From Bog-473 sp963850095 (lineage in GTDB: Bacteria; Actinomycetota; Acidimicrobiia; Acidimicrobiales; RAAP-2), in contig CAWKJX010000013.1 in assembly GCA_963850095.1 (NCBI GenBank), positions 124,001 to 188,000 of the forward strand: a DNA stretch of 64,000 bases. Reading direction: 5' to 3'. Positions 25,795 through 34,462 of the stretch are shown piece after piece. The first letter of the stretch is position 1. Each line of letters starts with the position of its first letter. A model generated the notes under the pieces. The model saw only the letters and a program-made list of their open reading frames with translations. It had not been told where the DNA came from and made no database searches. A program made the translations under genes and the position numbers.

Positions 25795-27576
25795 CTGCTC
25801 GAGCGCGTCGACCTGCTCGGCCAGCGCGGTCGGAAGGCGGTCGCCGAACTTGGCGTAGTACTCGCGGATGAGCGGCACCTCGGCGCGCCAGCCTTCGACG
25901 TCGACACGCAGCAGCTCGTCCATGTCCTCCTTGGACACGGCGATGTTCTCGATGTCGATGGCGCCGGCGGCCGGGACGGCGCCGATCGGCGTGTCGACGG
26001 CCTCGCCCGTCCCGATGACCCGGTTGAAGATCCACTCGAGCACGCGCGAGTTCTCGCCGTAACCGGGCCACAGGAACTTGCCGTCGTCACCCTTGCGGAA
26101 CCAGTTGACGTAGAAGATCTTCGGCAGGGCGTCGCGGTTCGGCGCTTCGGCGCCGATGCTGAGCCAGTGCGCGAAGTAGTCGGCCATGTTGTAGCCACAG
26201 AAGGGCAGCATGGCGAAGGGATCGCGGCGGAGGTTGCCGACGGCGCCGGCCTGGGCGGCCGTCGTCTCCGACGTCATGATGGAGCCGAGGAACACGCCGT
26301 GCTCCCAGTCGTTGGACTGGAAGACGAGCGGAATGACCGAGGCCCGGCGTCCACCGAAGAGGACGGCGCTGATCGGGACACCCCTGGGGTCCTCCCACTC
26401 GGGCGCGATGGCCGGGTCCTGGGCGGCCGGCGCCGTGAAGCGGGCGTTGGGATGGGCCGCCGGCGTGCCGGACTCGGGCGTCCAGTCGTTGCCCTTCCAG
26501 TCGGTCAGGTGCGCCGGCACCTCGTCGGTCATGCCCTCCCACCAGATGTCGCCGTCGTCGGTGAGCGCGGTGTTGGTGAAGATGCAGTTGCCGTCGAGGG
26601 TGAGGATGGCGTTCGGGTTGGTGTGTGTATTGGTACCGGGGGCCACGCCGAAGAAGCCGGCCTCGGGGTTGATGGCGTAGAGGCGGCCGTCGGCGCCGAA
26701 TTTCATCCAGCAGATGTCGTCACCGACCGTCTCGACCTTCCATCCGTCGATGGAGGGGATGAGCATGGCCAGGTTGGTCTTGCCGCAGGCCGAGGGGAAG
26801 GCGCCGGTGATGTAGCGGGTCTCGCCCTCGGGGGAGGTGAGCTTGAGGATGAGCATGTGCTCGGCCATCCAGCCGGCGTCGCGGGCCATGACCGACGCGA
26901 TGCGCAACGCGAAGCACTTCTTGCCGAGCAGGGCGTTGCCGCCGTAGCCCGAGCCGAACGAAACGATTTCGCGGGTCTCGGGGAAGTGGACGATGTACTT
27001 GTTCTCGGCGTCACAGGGCCAGGGCACGTCGGCCTGACCGGGTTCGAGCGGAGCCCCGACCGAGTGCAGGCAGGGGACGAACTCGCCGTCGTCGCCCAGC
27101 ACTTCGAGGGCGCCGGTCCCCATGCGCGTCATGATGCGCATGGACACGGCGACGTAGGCCGAGTCGGTCAGTTGCACACCGATGTGGGCGATGTCGGAGC
27201 CGAGGGGACCCATGGAGAAGGGCACCACGTACATGGTGCGGCCCTTCATGCACCCGGCGAAGAGCCCGTCGAGGAAGCTGTGCATTTCGTCCGGGTCGCG
27301 CCAGTTGTTGGTCGGTCCGGCGTCGACCTCCTTCTCGGAGCAGATGAACGTGCGGTCCTCGACGCGGGCCACGTCGCCGGGGTCCGAGTGGGCCCAGTAG
27401 CTGTTGGGCCGCTTGGCGTCGGCCAGCTTGGTGAACGTGCCGGCGTCGACCAGGGCCTGGCAGAGGCGGTCGTACTCGTCGGCGGAGCCGTCGCACCACT
27501 CGACGCGGTCGGGGGTGGTCAAGGCGGCCACCTTGTCCACCCAGGCCAGGAGTTTCGGGTTCTTCGTGGGCGCCAT
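25783..27576 (-). CDS. pckG: Phosphoenolpyruvate carboxykinase (GTP)
   Basis: 597 residues from ATG 27576 (GAAGGAG lies about 14 bp upstream), the family's usual length of about 600. The P-loop/kinase-1 motif is 'GAFPSACGKTNLAML' with the reactive Cys, and kinase-2 'VETVGDDICWMKFG'. 'NWFRKGDDGKFLWPGYGENSRVLEWI' is the GTP-binding C-terminal block. It converts oxaloacetate and GTP to PEP and CO2 at the start of gluconeogenesis. The GTP type is the usual one in actinobacteria. It is divergent from the broken thiL gene. Confidence 0.95.
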   Translation of the reverse strand: MAPTKNPKLLAWVDKVAALTTPDRVEWCDGSADEYDRLCQALVDAGTFTKLADAKRPNSYWAHSDPGDVARVEDRTFICSEKEVDAGPTNNWRDPDEMHSFLDGLFAGCMKGRTMYVVPFSMGPLGSDIAHIGVQLTDSAYVAVSMRIMTRMGTGALEVLGDDGEFVPCLHSVGAPLEPGQADVPWPCDAENKYIVHFPETREIVSFGSGYGGNALLGKKCFALRIASVMARDAGWMAEHMLILKLTSPEGETRYITGAFPSACGKTNLAMLIPSIDGWKVETVGDDICWMKFGADGRLYAINPEAGFFGVAPGTNTHTNPNAILTLDGNCIFTNTALTDDGDIWWEGMTDEVPAHLTDWKGNDWTPESGTPAAHPNARFTAPAAQDPAIAPEWEDPRGVPISAVLFGGRRASVIPLVFQSNDWEHGVFLGSIMTSETTAAQAGAVGNLRRDPFAMLPFCGYNMADYFAHWLSIGAEAPNRDALPKIFYVNWFRKGDDGKFLWPGYGENSRVLEWIFNRVIGTGEAVDTPIGAVPAAGAIDIENIAVSKEDMDELLRVDVEGWRAEVPLIREYYAKFGDRLPTALAEQVDALEQRLG

Positions 27577-27638
27577 TTCGGGGGATTCAGCTCCTTCGTC
27601 GGGCCGGTTTCGGTGGGGTCCAATGCTAGGCATGTGCC

Positions 27639-28594
27639 GTGGGATCCCCCAAACCTCGGGACACGCCGCCACTCGCCGGTGAGGACGAGTTGGTCCAGTT
27701 TATTCGGGGCGCCCTCGGAAACGGAATTGAGGCCTTCGGGCTGCGTGACGACGCCGCTGTGCTGGAGGTTCCCGGCGGGGGGCCGTTGGTCGTCTCGGTG
27801 GACAGCGTGGTCGAGGGGGTCCACTTCGACCTCGCGCTGTGCAGGCCCTCCGACGTGGGGTGGAAGGCGGTGATGGGCGCGTTGAGCGACCTGGCCGCCA
27901 TGGGGGCGGCTCCATTGGGTGCCCTCATTGCGTTGTGCGTTCCCGGCGGGTCCGGGGACGGGTAGCTGGCCCTGGGCGTGATGGCCGGGGTGGCCGAGGC
28001 CTCGGCGGCGAGCGGGTGCCCGGTGGTCGGCGGTGACGTGTCGGGGGCGGCGCAGCTGGTGGTGGCGGTGACGGTGCTCGGGACGGTCGCACGAGGGGAG
28101 GGCCAGGCCCGTCTCGCGGGCGGGTGGGCGCCCAGGGGACGTGGTGGTGGTCACGGGGCCTTGCGGAGGGTCGGCCGCCGGGTTGCGCGAATTGCGGGTT
28201 GGCGACCGGTGACGGGGGGGGACTATCGGCGGCCGGTGGCCCGCTCCGGGAAGGCGAGTTGGCCCGCTTGGCGGGCGCCCACGCCATGATCGACGTCTCC
28301 GACGGCCTGGCTCTGGACCTGCACCGCCTGGCGGACGCGTCGGGGCTGGGCTTCGAGATCGACGACGTGCCGGTGGCGCCGGGCGCGACGCCCGAGGAGG
28401 CTCTCAGCGGTGGGGAGGACTACGAATTGGTGATGACGGTCAACGTGGCCGATCTGGACCGCTTGCTGGACACGTTCGCCGCCACCGGATTGCGCCAACC
28501 GGCGCGGATCGGCCGCGTTTTCGGCGATGGAAGCACACGCACTCTCCGCGGAGCGCCGTTGGCGCGCATCGGCTGGCAGCACCGACTCGGGTAA
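27639..28594 (+). pseudogene. thiL: Thiamine-monophosphate kinase, multiply disrupted
   Basis: The pieces together make a normal ThiL: 'LRDDAAVL', 'VVSVDSVVEGVHFD' and 'AMGAAPLGALIALCVPGG', then an in-frame TAG at 27963 where GAG would restore 'ELALGVMAGVAEASA'. 'CPVVGGDVSGAAQLVVAVTVLGTV' follows in the same frame. A shift near 28100-28130 leads to 'GDVVVVTGPCGGSAAGLRELRVGDR'. The frame changes again near an 8-G run (28214-28221) and near 28251, giving 'AHAMIDVSDGLALDLHRLA' and 'GGEDYELVM'. ThiL phosphorylates TMP to TPP. One nonsense codon and three indels make this the most damaged core gene here. Confidence 0.82.
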
Positions 28595-28665
28595 TTCGGT
28601 CGAGTCACCCGCGCGGGGCACGACGCACAGTTGCGGCTCGAGTGTGGCAGTTCGGTTGTTTTTTG

Positions 28666-28702
28666 TGAACTCTTGGGGGAAGACGCGACGGGAGGGTTCA
28701 CG
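28666..28702. promoter_or_regulatory. Inverted repeat in the leader of the exoprotein operon
   Basis: GTGAAC (about 28666-28671) pairs with GTTCAC (about 28697-28702), and GTTCA/TGAAC form a second small stem just after. They lie in the 199-bp gap between thiL and the first exoprotein gene, which must hold its promoter. Could be an operator or leader hairpin; no firm promoter was identified. Confidence 0.25.
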
Positions 28703-28793
28703 ACAGATGAACTCCCTGTGTCACTGCCCCACCGCGCTGTAGGTCCTTGCTACAACTTTGGCAGCCCCCTGGGAGTGACGATCGAGGAGAGCA

Positions 28794-30258
28794 ATGGCGC
28801 GGAATTCCTACTTTGGCAAGCCAGTCGGTCTGTCAGGTATCGGGCTGATGGTCGGCGGTCTTCTCGTGTTCGCTGTGGGTGCTCCGGCCTTTGCGACGGG
28901 ACCGACGCAATACACGCCAGGGGATGTCGTGGTTTACGAAACAACTGGAACGTCCTCCGCGTCACAGGCCGTGAACCTCGTCGACTACAGCGTCTCGAGC
29001 ACGCCCATCACGGGGACGACGACCGCCACTCCCGGCTTCTCCGTACCCCTCCCGACAGCCGACAGCGGGAGCGTGCATGCGCTGACCGAGAGCGGGTCCG
29101 CCCTTAACGACGGTGAGCTGACCCTTTCGGCTGATGGCCAGGACCTGGTTGCCACCGGCTACGACGCCGGTACAGGTGTGGCCTCGATCACGAGCGCAAC
29201 GGAGCCTTGCTCCCCGACGCCGTGTACAGGCCCGCCCTACCCGCGCAGTGTGGCCCTGGTAACCCAGACGGGAGTGCTGGACACCTCCACGTCTTTGACC
29301 GACGCGACGACCGAGAGCCAGAACTTCCGGTCGGCAACCCAGGCGACGGGCGGAAACACGGAGAACATCTACACCGGCGGTGGTGGTGGTACAGGGATTA
29401 CGCCCGACGGGGGTACGAGCGCCGCGTATTTCAACGCGGACAAGGTGCATGAGGTACAGGTGCTCAACGGCCATTTGTACGAATCGACGACGAACTCAAT
29501 CGACCAGGTCGGGAGCGGACTGCCCACGAGCGGCACGCAAACCGACACGGTGTTGCTGGGTACCGGCGGAGGGGCAGTCCCCTCCCACTTCAGTCCCGAC
29601 CAGTTCGCCTTCGTGAACCTGGGCACCGGGCCAGGGCCCGATACCCTCTACGTGGCTGACGGTTCCAATGGCGCTACCGCGGCTGACCCCGAATTCTGTC
29701 GAGAAGTACTCGTTGGAGTCGAGCGTCTGGACCGAAACGGGCTCTATCTGCGACCCCACCACAGGCGCAGGCACGTACCCCGGAGGCACCAACGTCAATG
29801 TGCCCTGGGTGCCGGTAGGCCTGGCCGCCGATGTGGCCGTCAATGCGAGCGGCCAAAAGGTGGCGAACATCTTCGTCACCGGGGCAACCACGATATCGAA
29901 TTCCAACAACACCCAGCTCGCCGGATTGACCGACTCGTCGGGGTACAAGGGCACCTTGACGGGGACGTTCACGCAGTTGGCGACCGCTCCCACCGGAGAC
30001 GACTTCCATGGTCTTGCCTTCGCCCCGAACACCCCTCTTCCGAACAACGGCGACACTCCCGAAGTGCCCCTCGCGCTGCTCCTGCCGATCGCAGGTGGGG
30101 CCATCTTCGGCGGCGTGTACCTGACCCACAGGCGGCGCCGTCACGCCGCACCCACTGTCGTCGCCGCGGTAACTGGACCACAACGTTTCGTGCCCATAGA
30201 TGCAGGAACGCTGGCTCGGGTCGCCGCCTGCCACGAGGAGGACGTCACCCCGAAATGA
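28794..30258 (+). CDS. Secreted membrane-anchored surface protein, frameshifted
   Basis: ATG 28794 follows GAGGAGAG closely. Residues 1-35 are a signal peptide ending near 'GAPAFAT'. The mature part is Thr/Gly/Ser-rich with beta-propeller-like features ('VHEVQVLNGHLYESTT', 'DTLYVADG'), suggesting quinoprotein/kelch-like repeats, but no family is certain. Near 29687-29693 one extra base shifts the frame; the gene continues as 'PNSVEKYSLESSVWTETGS' to 'DTPEVPLALLLPIAGGAIFGG', a transmembrane helix and 'THRRRRH'. Total is about 487 residues. It overlaps the next gene by 4 bp (ATGA). Both genes end in the same PEVP-helix-RRRR pattern. Confidence 0.7.
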
Positions 30259-32804
30259 GGACCCACAGAGTCGTCACGTTTCCCGTGATCCTGGCGGCCG
30301 CCGCTACGCTCACACCGCTCGTACCGGCCACCGTGGCCGGGGCTCAGCAAGAGCCCGTCTACGGCCAGGCTTCTGCGCCGATCGTCGACCAGATAACCGG
30401 TGGGCCCTGGTCACTTACGGAGGGCAGCGTCAACGCGGTCTACCCGGCCGCGAGTCCGTCGGCCGCGACGTCGCCCCCGTATTCCCCCTACGCGAGCGGC
30501 GTGGCCGGAACTCCGGGCCCTCTCCCGAATTATTGCGGCGCCAGCGGTGCTGCTCCCGAGACGGGCTCCATCAACGGCCAACCGGCGGGCCTTCAACCTA
30601 TGGAGCCCTACTACTTCCCATTTGTCACCGAAGCTCCTGACGGTGTGTCCGGCCACCTGATCGGGTACTTCGACGCCAGACCGAAGGACACGGACGAGTC
30701 GCTCGTCGTCGCCAGCTCGATCAACAACGGCCAGACCTGGACCTATCAGGGCACTGCGCTCGAGCAGAACCCCGGCTACTGCCCGCAGGGTGACACCAAC
30801 GACAACGGACAAGGTCATGCGACCGTGATCACTATCGGCGGTACCAGCTACCTCTACACCGTCAACCGTCCGTCCGGCGACAACGTCGGGGTCGGGATGC
30901 TCGTGCACCAAGTGAACCCGGCCGCCACCAACCCCTTGGGCGGCCTCCATGCCGCGGAGCCCGTCGGCGTGGATCCCGACATCGAGGCGACTGCTGGGGC
31001 GAGTGTGCCCACCACCGGCGGGGTGCCGATCAACGTGTCGAGTTTGGGTACGAACGGCACGACTGAGTTGCTTGCGCCCGGGCAGAGTGAGACCGACATA
31101 GCGGCGAACTCTCCCGAGCAGATCATTGCCGGGCAATTCGAGGACCTCGCACTGACCAATCCCTCGGCGTCGGTCATCACGTGCACGGGGACCGGGACGA
31201 ACCAACTGACCGGATGCACCGCGCCATCTGCGGTGAGCGTGGGAGCCAATGATGTGCTTGTCCAGGTGCTCGGCACGGTGAGCGCCGCACAATCGATCCC
31301 ACAGGGCCCCAATAACGTCAGTGGCAACCCCGGAACCGGTGGGAGCACCGTTTCGCTCAACTTAAGCGACACTCCGGCCGCGGCGAGCTTCGTGGCCAGC
31401 AACGCCCCCGGGCGGGTCTACATCGACGGGGCCACCGTCTACTGTGTCAGCGGAACCATCAGCGGCGCGTCGTCGTCCCTGACCAACTGCACGACCACCC
31501 AGAGCGGCGGCGTGTCGATCCACTCGGGGGACGCCGTCACAACCGACCCGATCGTGCCGGCCGCGACTCAGCCCGGAACGGGGTTGGTCTCGCAGACCAC
31601 CGGACTCGTCGCCCCTGACGGCATTGTCGGGGCGATTCCATCCGGTTTCAACGGCGGGACACCGTATGGCGCTCCGGCTGGATCCACCGTCGTGATCTAC
31701 GGCGAAAAGATCCTCAACTACTACACTGAGGGAACGGTCAAGACAGCGGTTACCCTGCCCGCCACCAGCTTCACCATGACCGCGTCCACGACGCCGACAC
31801 AGCCGATTCCGCCCTCGGGTTCGTTCAACGTCTATCTGGGTGTGTCCACCGGAATCCAGCAGGTGACCTGCACTAGCTATGCGCTCAGCGCGGGCACAGG
31901 CACCTTCAGCGGGTGCTCGGGCGGATCCGGTTCGGTTGCCGCCGGGAACTACGTCGGTGGTCCAGGGGCGGCGATTGCCACCTCTGCTACGCTGTCGGCG
32001 ATTGGCGAAGGAAGCACCAAGCAGAAGACCCTCTTCAAGAACAACGAGGATTACACCGCGCTTCGGGCCGCCTACACCACCAACGGGGTGAACTTCACGG
32101 ACCTCGGCATCATTAGTGGCACGGACCCGACCAATCAGACCGACATCAACAACCCCGCGTCGCAGGCCCAGCCGAGCACCTCGGACCATGACCTCCCTCT
32201 GGGTGCCCAAGACAACCCCGAACTGCGTTATGTCGGCACCAGGGGCACCATCATCTTGAACTCCGACGGGACGATCGGCATGTTCGACTCCGGTGCCTGG
32301 CAGTCCGACGGGGACAGCGACGCGTTCAACCAGATCTTCTACACGACGTCCACGGATGGCATCCATTGGTCGACGCCGGTTGTCGTCGAGTCCACTGACT
32401 ACACCTTCTCGACCAGAGCAGCTGCGGGAGCGGGCAATCTGCCGACGACTACACAGGGCTACTACGAGGGCAGGGCGTACGGGCCGACTGTCGTCCAGGA
32501 TCCGAACACTGGGGCGCTCACCATGGTCTTCGCGGGCTACTCCACTCCCAAACCGTTGCCGCTGGCAGGGTCAACACTTGGTTCCTGGACGATCGCCACG
32601 AATGACCTTGCGCTCTACCGCACGATCCTGAGCGTCCCGTTGGTTCAAACCGGAACGATCACCATACCGACGGGTCCAGGTTTCGGGACCCCAGAGGTTC
32701 CCAATGCGGTCATGCTGCCACTGCTGGCGCTCGGTATGGGTGGGGTTTCGTACGGCTACCTCCGCTACCGCCGACGTCGCCAGACCTGGCTGGCGACGGG
32801 TTGA
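30255..32804 (+). CDS. Secreted sialidase-like (Asp-box) surface protein with C-terminal membrane anchor
   Basis: 849 residues from ATG 30255. A signal peptide covers residues 1-30 (ends 'ATVAGAQ'). BNR/Asp-box-like motifs 'SINNGQTW' (about residue 155), 'TTNGVNF' and 'TSTDGIHW' (about residue 700) point to a six-bladed sialidase-type propeller, interrupted by a long Thr/Ser/Gly insert (about 240-590) with paired Cys such as 'VTCTGTGTNQLTGC'. The C-terminus is 'FGTPEVPNAVMLPLLALGMGG', a transmembrane helix and 'RYRRRRQTW'. Catalytic residues of a sialidase could not be identified, so enzyme activity is unproven. It is translationally coupled to the preceding exoprotein gene. Confidence 0.7.
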   Translation: MRTHRVVTFPVILAAAATLTPLVPATVAGAQQEPVYGQASAPIVDQITGGPWSLTEGSVNAVYPAASPSAATSPPYSPYASGVAGTPGPLPNYCGASGAAPETGSINGQPAGLQPMEPYYFPFVTEAPDGVSGHLIGYFDARPKDTDESLVVASSINNGQTWTYQGTALEQNPGYCPQGDTNDNGQGHATVITIGGTSYLYTVNRPSGDNVGVGMLVHQVNPAATNPLGGLHAAEPVGVDPDIEATAGASVPTTGGVPINVSSLGTNGTTELLAPGQSETDIAANSPEQIIAGQFEDLALTNPSASVITCTGTGTNQLTGCTAPSAVSVGANDVLVQVLGTVSAAQSIPQGPNNVSGNPGTGGSTVSLNLSDTPAAASFVASNAPGRVYIDGATVYCVSGTISGASSSLTNCTTTQSGGVSIHSGDAVTTDPIVPAATQPGTGLVSQTTGLVAPDGIVGAIPSGFNGGTPYGAPAGSTVVIYGEKILNYYTEGTVKTAVTLPATSFTMTASTTPTQPIPPSGSFNVYLGVSTGIQQVTCTSYALSAGTGTFSGCSGGSGSVAAGNYVGGPGAAIATSATLSAIGEGSTKQKTLFKNNEDYTALRAAYTTNGVNFTDLGIISGTDPTNQTDINNPASQAQPSTSDHDLPLGAQDNPELRYVGTRGTIILNSDGTIGMFDSGAWQSDGDSDAFNQIFYTTSTDGIHWSTPVVVESTDYTFSTRAAAGAGNLPTTTQGYYEGRAYGPTVVQDPNTGALTMVFAGYSTPKPLPLAGSTLGSWTIATNDLALYRTILSVPLVQTGTITIPTGPGFGTPEVPNAVMLPLLALGMGGVSYGYLRYRRRRQTWLATG

Positions 32805-33146
32805 GCTGACGCAGGGGACCGCGACCCTGGAGGCCGCCTCCACGTCCGATCGAGTTGATCTGCGCATTTCGGTGGCGGCTGCCGCGGTCGTTGCCGCGGC
32901 GGGAGGGTTCAGAATTTCGCGGATACCGGCGCCCGTTGACGCGTTCGCGTCCGGTTCCGCTTGGCTCGTACTGCGCAGTCGCCGGCTGAACCGCGGCGCT
33001 GACAGCAGCGCTTGGGGTGGTAACACAGGTTCGTCTCAGTGCCCGCCGGCAAAATCATCGTCCCAGCTCGGACGGTGAGCTAAATTCGCTGGTGCCTGGA
33101 TTGGGGGACCGGCTAACGCCGGGCAGACACGAAGGGCAGTTGTGAT
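32805..33146. other. Intergenic region without a supportable gene
   Basis: About 340 bp after the exoprotein operon. Open frames here give Ala/Arg/Ser-rich translations that merely extend or mirror other frames. No terminator with a strong stem was recognised. Confidence 0.35.
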
Positions 33147-33269
33147 ATGGCACTGGCAATAGCGAGGCTGTCAGCGGGCTGGCACAAGCTCGACGACGGC
33201 ACCGGTGACGAGCAGTACTGGGACGGCCGGGTAGGGACGCTCCGGCGTCGCCGGGGCGAACTCGTGTGA
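33147..33269 (+). CDS. Tiny DUF2510-like ORF or remnant
   Basis: ATG 33147 opens a 40-residue frame containing 'AGWHKLDDGTGDEQYWDGRVGTLRRRRG', which follows the DUF2510 pattern (pGWy.Dp.g....rYWDG..Wt) with the final Trp changed. DUF2510 domains are short modules at the ends of actinobacterial membrane proteins. A similar module occurs 750 bp downstream in the 33433 gene, so this may be a fragment of a relative. Confidence 0.35.
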   Translation: MALAIARLSAGWHKLDDGTGDEQYWDGRVGTLRRRRGELV

Positions 33270-33432
33270 GGTGAACGAGGGGCCTCGCTCTGACCCGCAC
33301 GGAGCAGGCAGCCAACGCCTGAAATGGGCGTCTCCACGCGACTTGGTCTAATCCTTTTGCCCCAAACGACCGACAACTTCGGGGTATGTCGGCCCGCGGG
33401 CGGCGGCATGGGGGAATCCGGGGATCTGACGA

Positions 33433-34138
33433 ATGGGCGTTGTCGGACTGTTGATGTATGCGGCGGTGTGGGCCGTGACCGTGCTGGCGGTCGGCCGCGT
33501 CCTGAGGAAGGCCGGGTTCTCCCTGGCGTGGGTGCTGGCGCCGGCGGTGCTCCCGGTCCTGGTCTACGCCACGATCACGGCCGTGCACCACAAGACGGCC
33601 ATGAGTGCCGGCGTCCTCGACTTCAACGTGGTGAAGCATTCCGAGTCGGCCTTCCTGATGGCCGACGCCGCCAGCCTTCTCGTGCTCTGGGTGCTCTTCC
33701 TGGCCTTCGCCTTCGCCGACTGGCCGGCCCGGCCCGCCGCCGCCGGGGCGTCGCTCCAAGGCGTCCAAGGCGTCCAAGGCGGCGGCCGTCCCACCGTCGT
33801 GGTCCCGGGCCCCGTCTCCCGACAAGGCCGAATGGCAGGCGCACTCCCGGGTCCTGCCCAACCTCGAGGGCCAGCCGCCCGGATGGTTCCCCAGCGGCGC
33901 CATGGGCTCGGGTGAGCAGAGCTACTGGGACGGCTATGCCTGGACGGCGCGGCGCGCCTGGAGATTCGAGTCGTGGATCGACATCCCGCTGGAAGAGCGC
34001 CGGCAAGGCGATCGCCGGGCGGGGGAACAGCGCCGGCAGGGCGATCGCCGGGCGAAGGGAGAGCGCCGGGCGAGCGATCGCCGGGCGGCGGCGGTCGACG
34101 TGCCCGAGACGGCGGCGGAGGTGGAGGTACCCGGCTGA
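33433..34138 (+). CDS. Membrane protein with DUF2510-like domain and GDRR-type repeats, frameshifted
   Basis: ATG 33433 begins a protein with three hydrophobic segments ('LLMYAAVWAVTVLAVG', 'WVLAPAVLPVLVYATI', 'LLVLWVLFLAFAFADW'). Within a 9-bp tandem repeat (GGCGTCCAA, about 33758-33783) the frame changes by one base; the other frame continues 'KASKASKAAA' then 'PPGWFPSGAMGSGEQSYWDGYAWTARRAW', a DUF2510-like module. The C-terminus is a basic repeat 'RRQGDRRAGEQRRQGDRRAKGERRASDRR', coded by repeated GGCGATCGCCGGGCG units. The reconstructed protein is about 235 residues. Function unknown. Confidence 0.6.
33758..33783 (+). repeat. 9-bp tandem repeat at the frameshift site
   Basis: Three copies of GGCGTCCAA-like units. 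The frame change of the surrounding gene occurs here, so slippage in the repeat (biological or technical) is the natural cause. Confidence 0.6.
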
Positions 34139-34159
34139 CCAGGCCCGCCCCTCCGGGGC

Positions 34160-34381
34160 TCAGGCGTTCTGGCTGGGTTGGTGCGTCCGGCGCAGCGGCT
34201 TGGTCACCTTGCCCGCCCGGATGCACGAGGTGCACACGTGCAACCGCTTGGGCGCGCCGTCGACCACGGCCCGCACCCGCTGCACGTTCGGGTTCCACCG
34301 GCGCTTGGTCCGCCGGTGCGAGTGGCTGACGTTCATGCCGAACGACGGCTTCTTGCCGCAGATGTCGCACACAGCTGCCAT
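34160..34381 (-). CDS. rpmB: 50S ribosomal protein L28
   Basis: 73 residues from ATG 34381. Starts 'AAVCDICGKKPSFGMNVSHSHRRTKRRWNPNVQ', the L28 signature, with CxxC early and a second 'CTSCIRAGKV' later, so this is the zinc-binding C+ form. It is a small protein of the large subunit. It is divergent from fakA with 81 bp between starts, the usual rpmB-fakA-recG arrangement in many Gram-positive bacteria. Confidence 0.95.
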   Translation of the reverse strand: MAAVCDICGKKPSFGMNVSHSHRRTKRRWNPNVQRVRAVVDGAPKRLHVCTSCIRAGKVTKPLRRTHQPSQNA

Positions 34382-34462
34382 GGGAAAACCTTCCTGGTGG
34401 AGGCCGCGGTGCAGGTACCACGCAGGCCTTCGAGAACGGCTCAAAGGTTAGCATCCCCTGCC

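Noticed and set aside
28794..32804. One continuous 1336-residue open frame
   Set aside because: The middle (about 29690-30254) is an out-of-frame Arg/His-rich reading of the first gene's tail. The true end of gene one lies in another frame, and a new ATG with signal peptide starts gene two at 30255.
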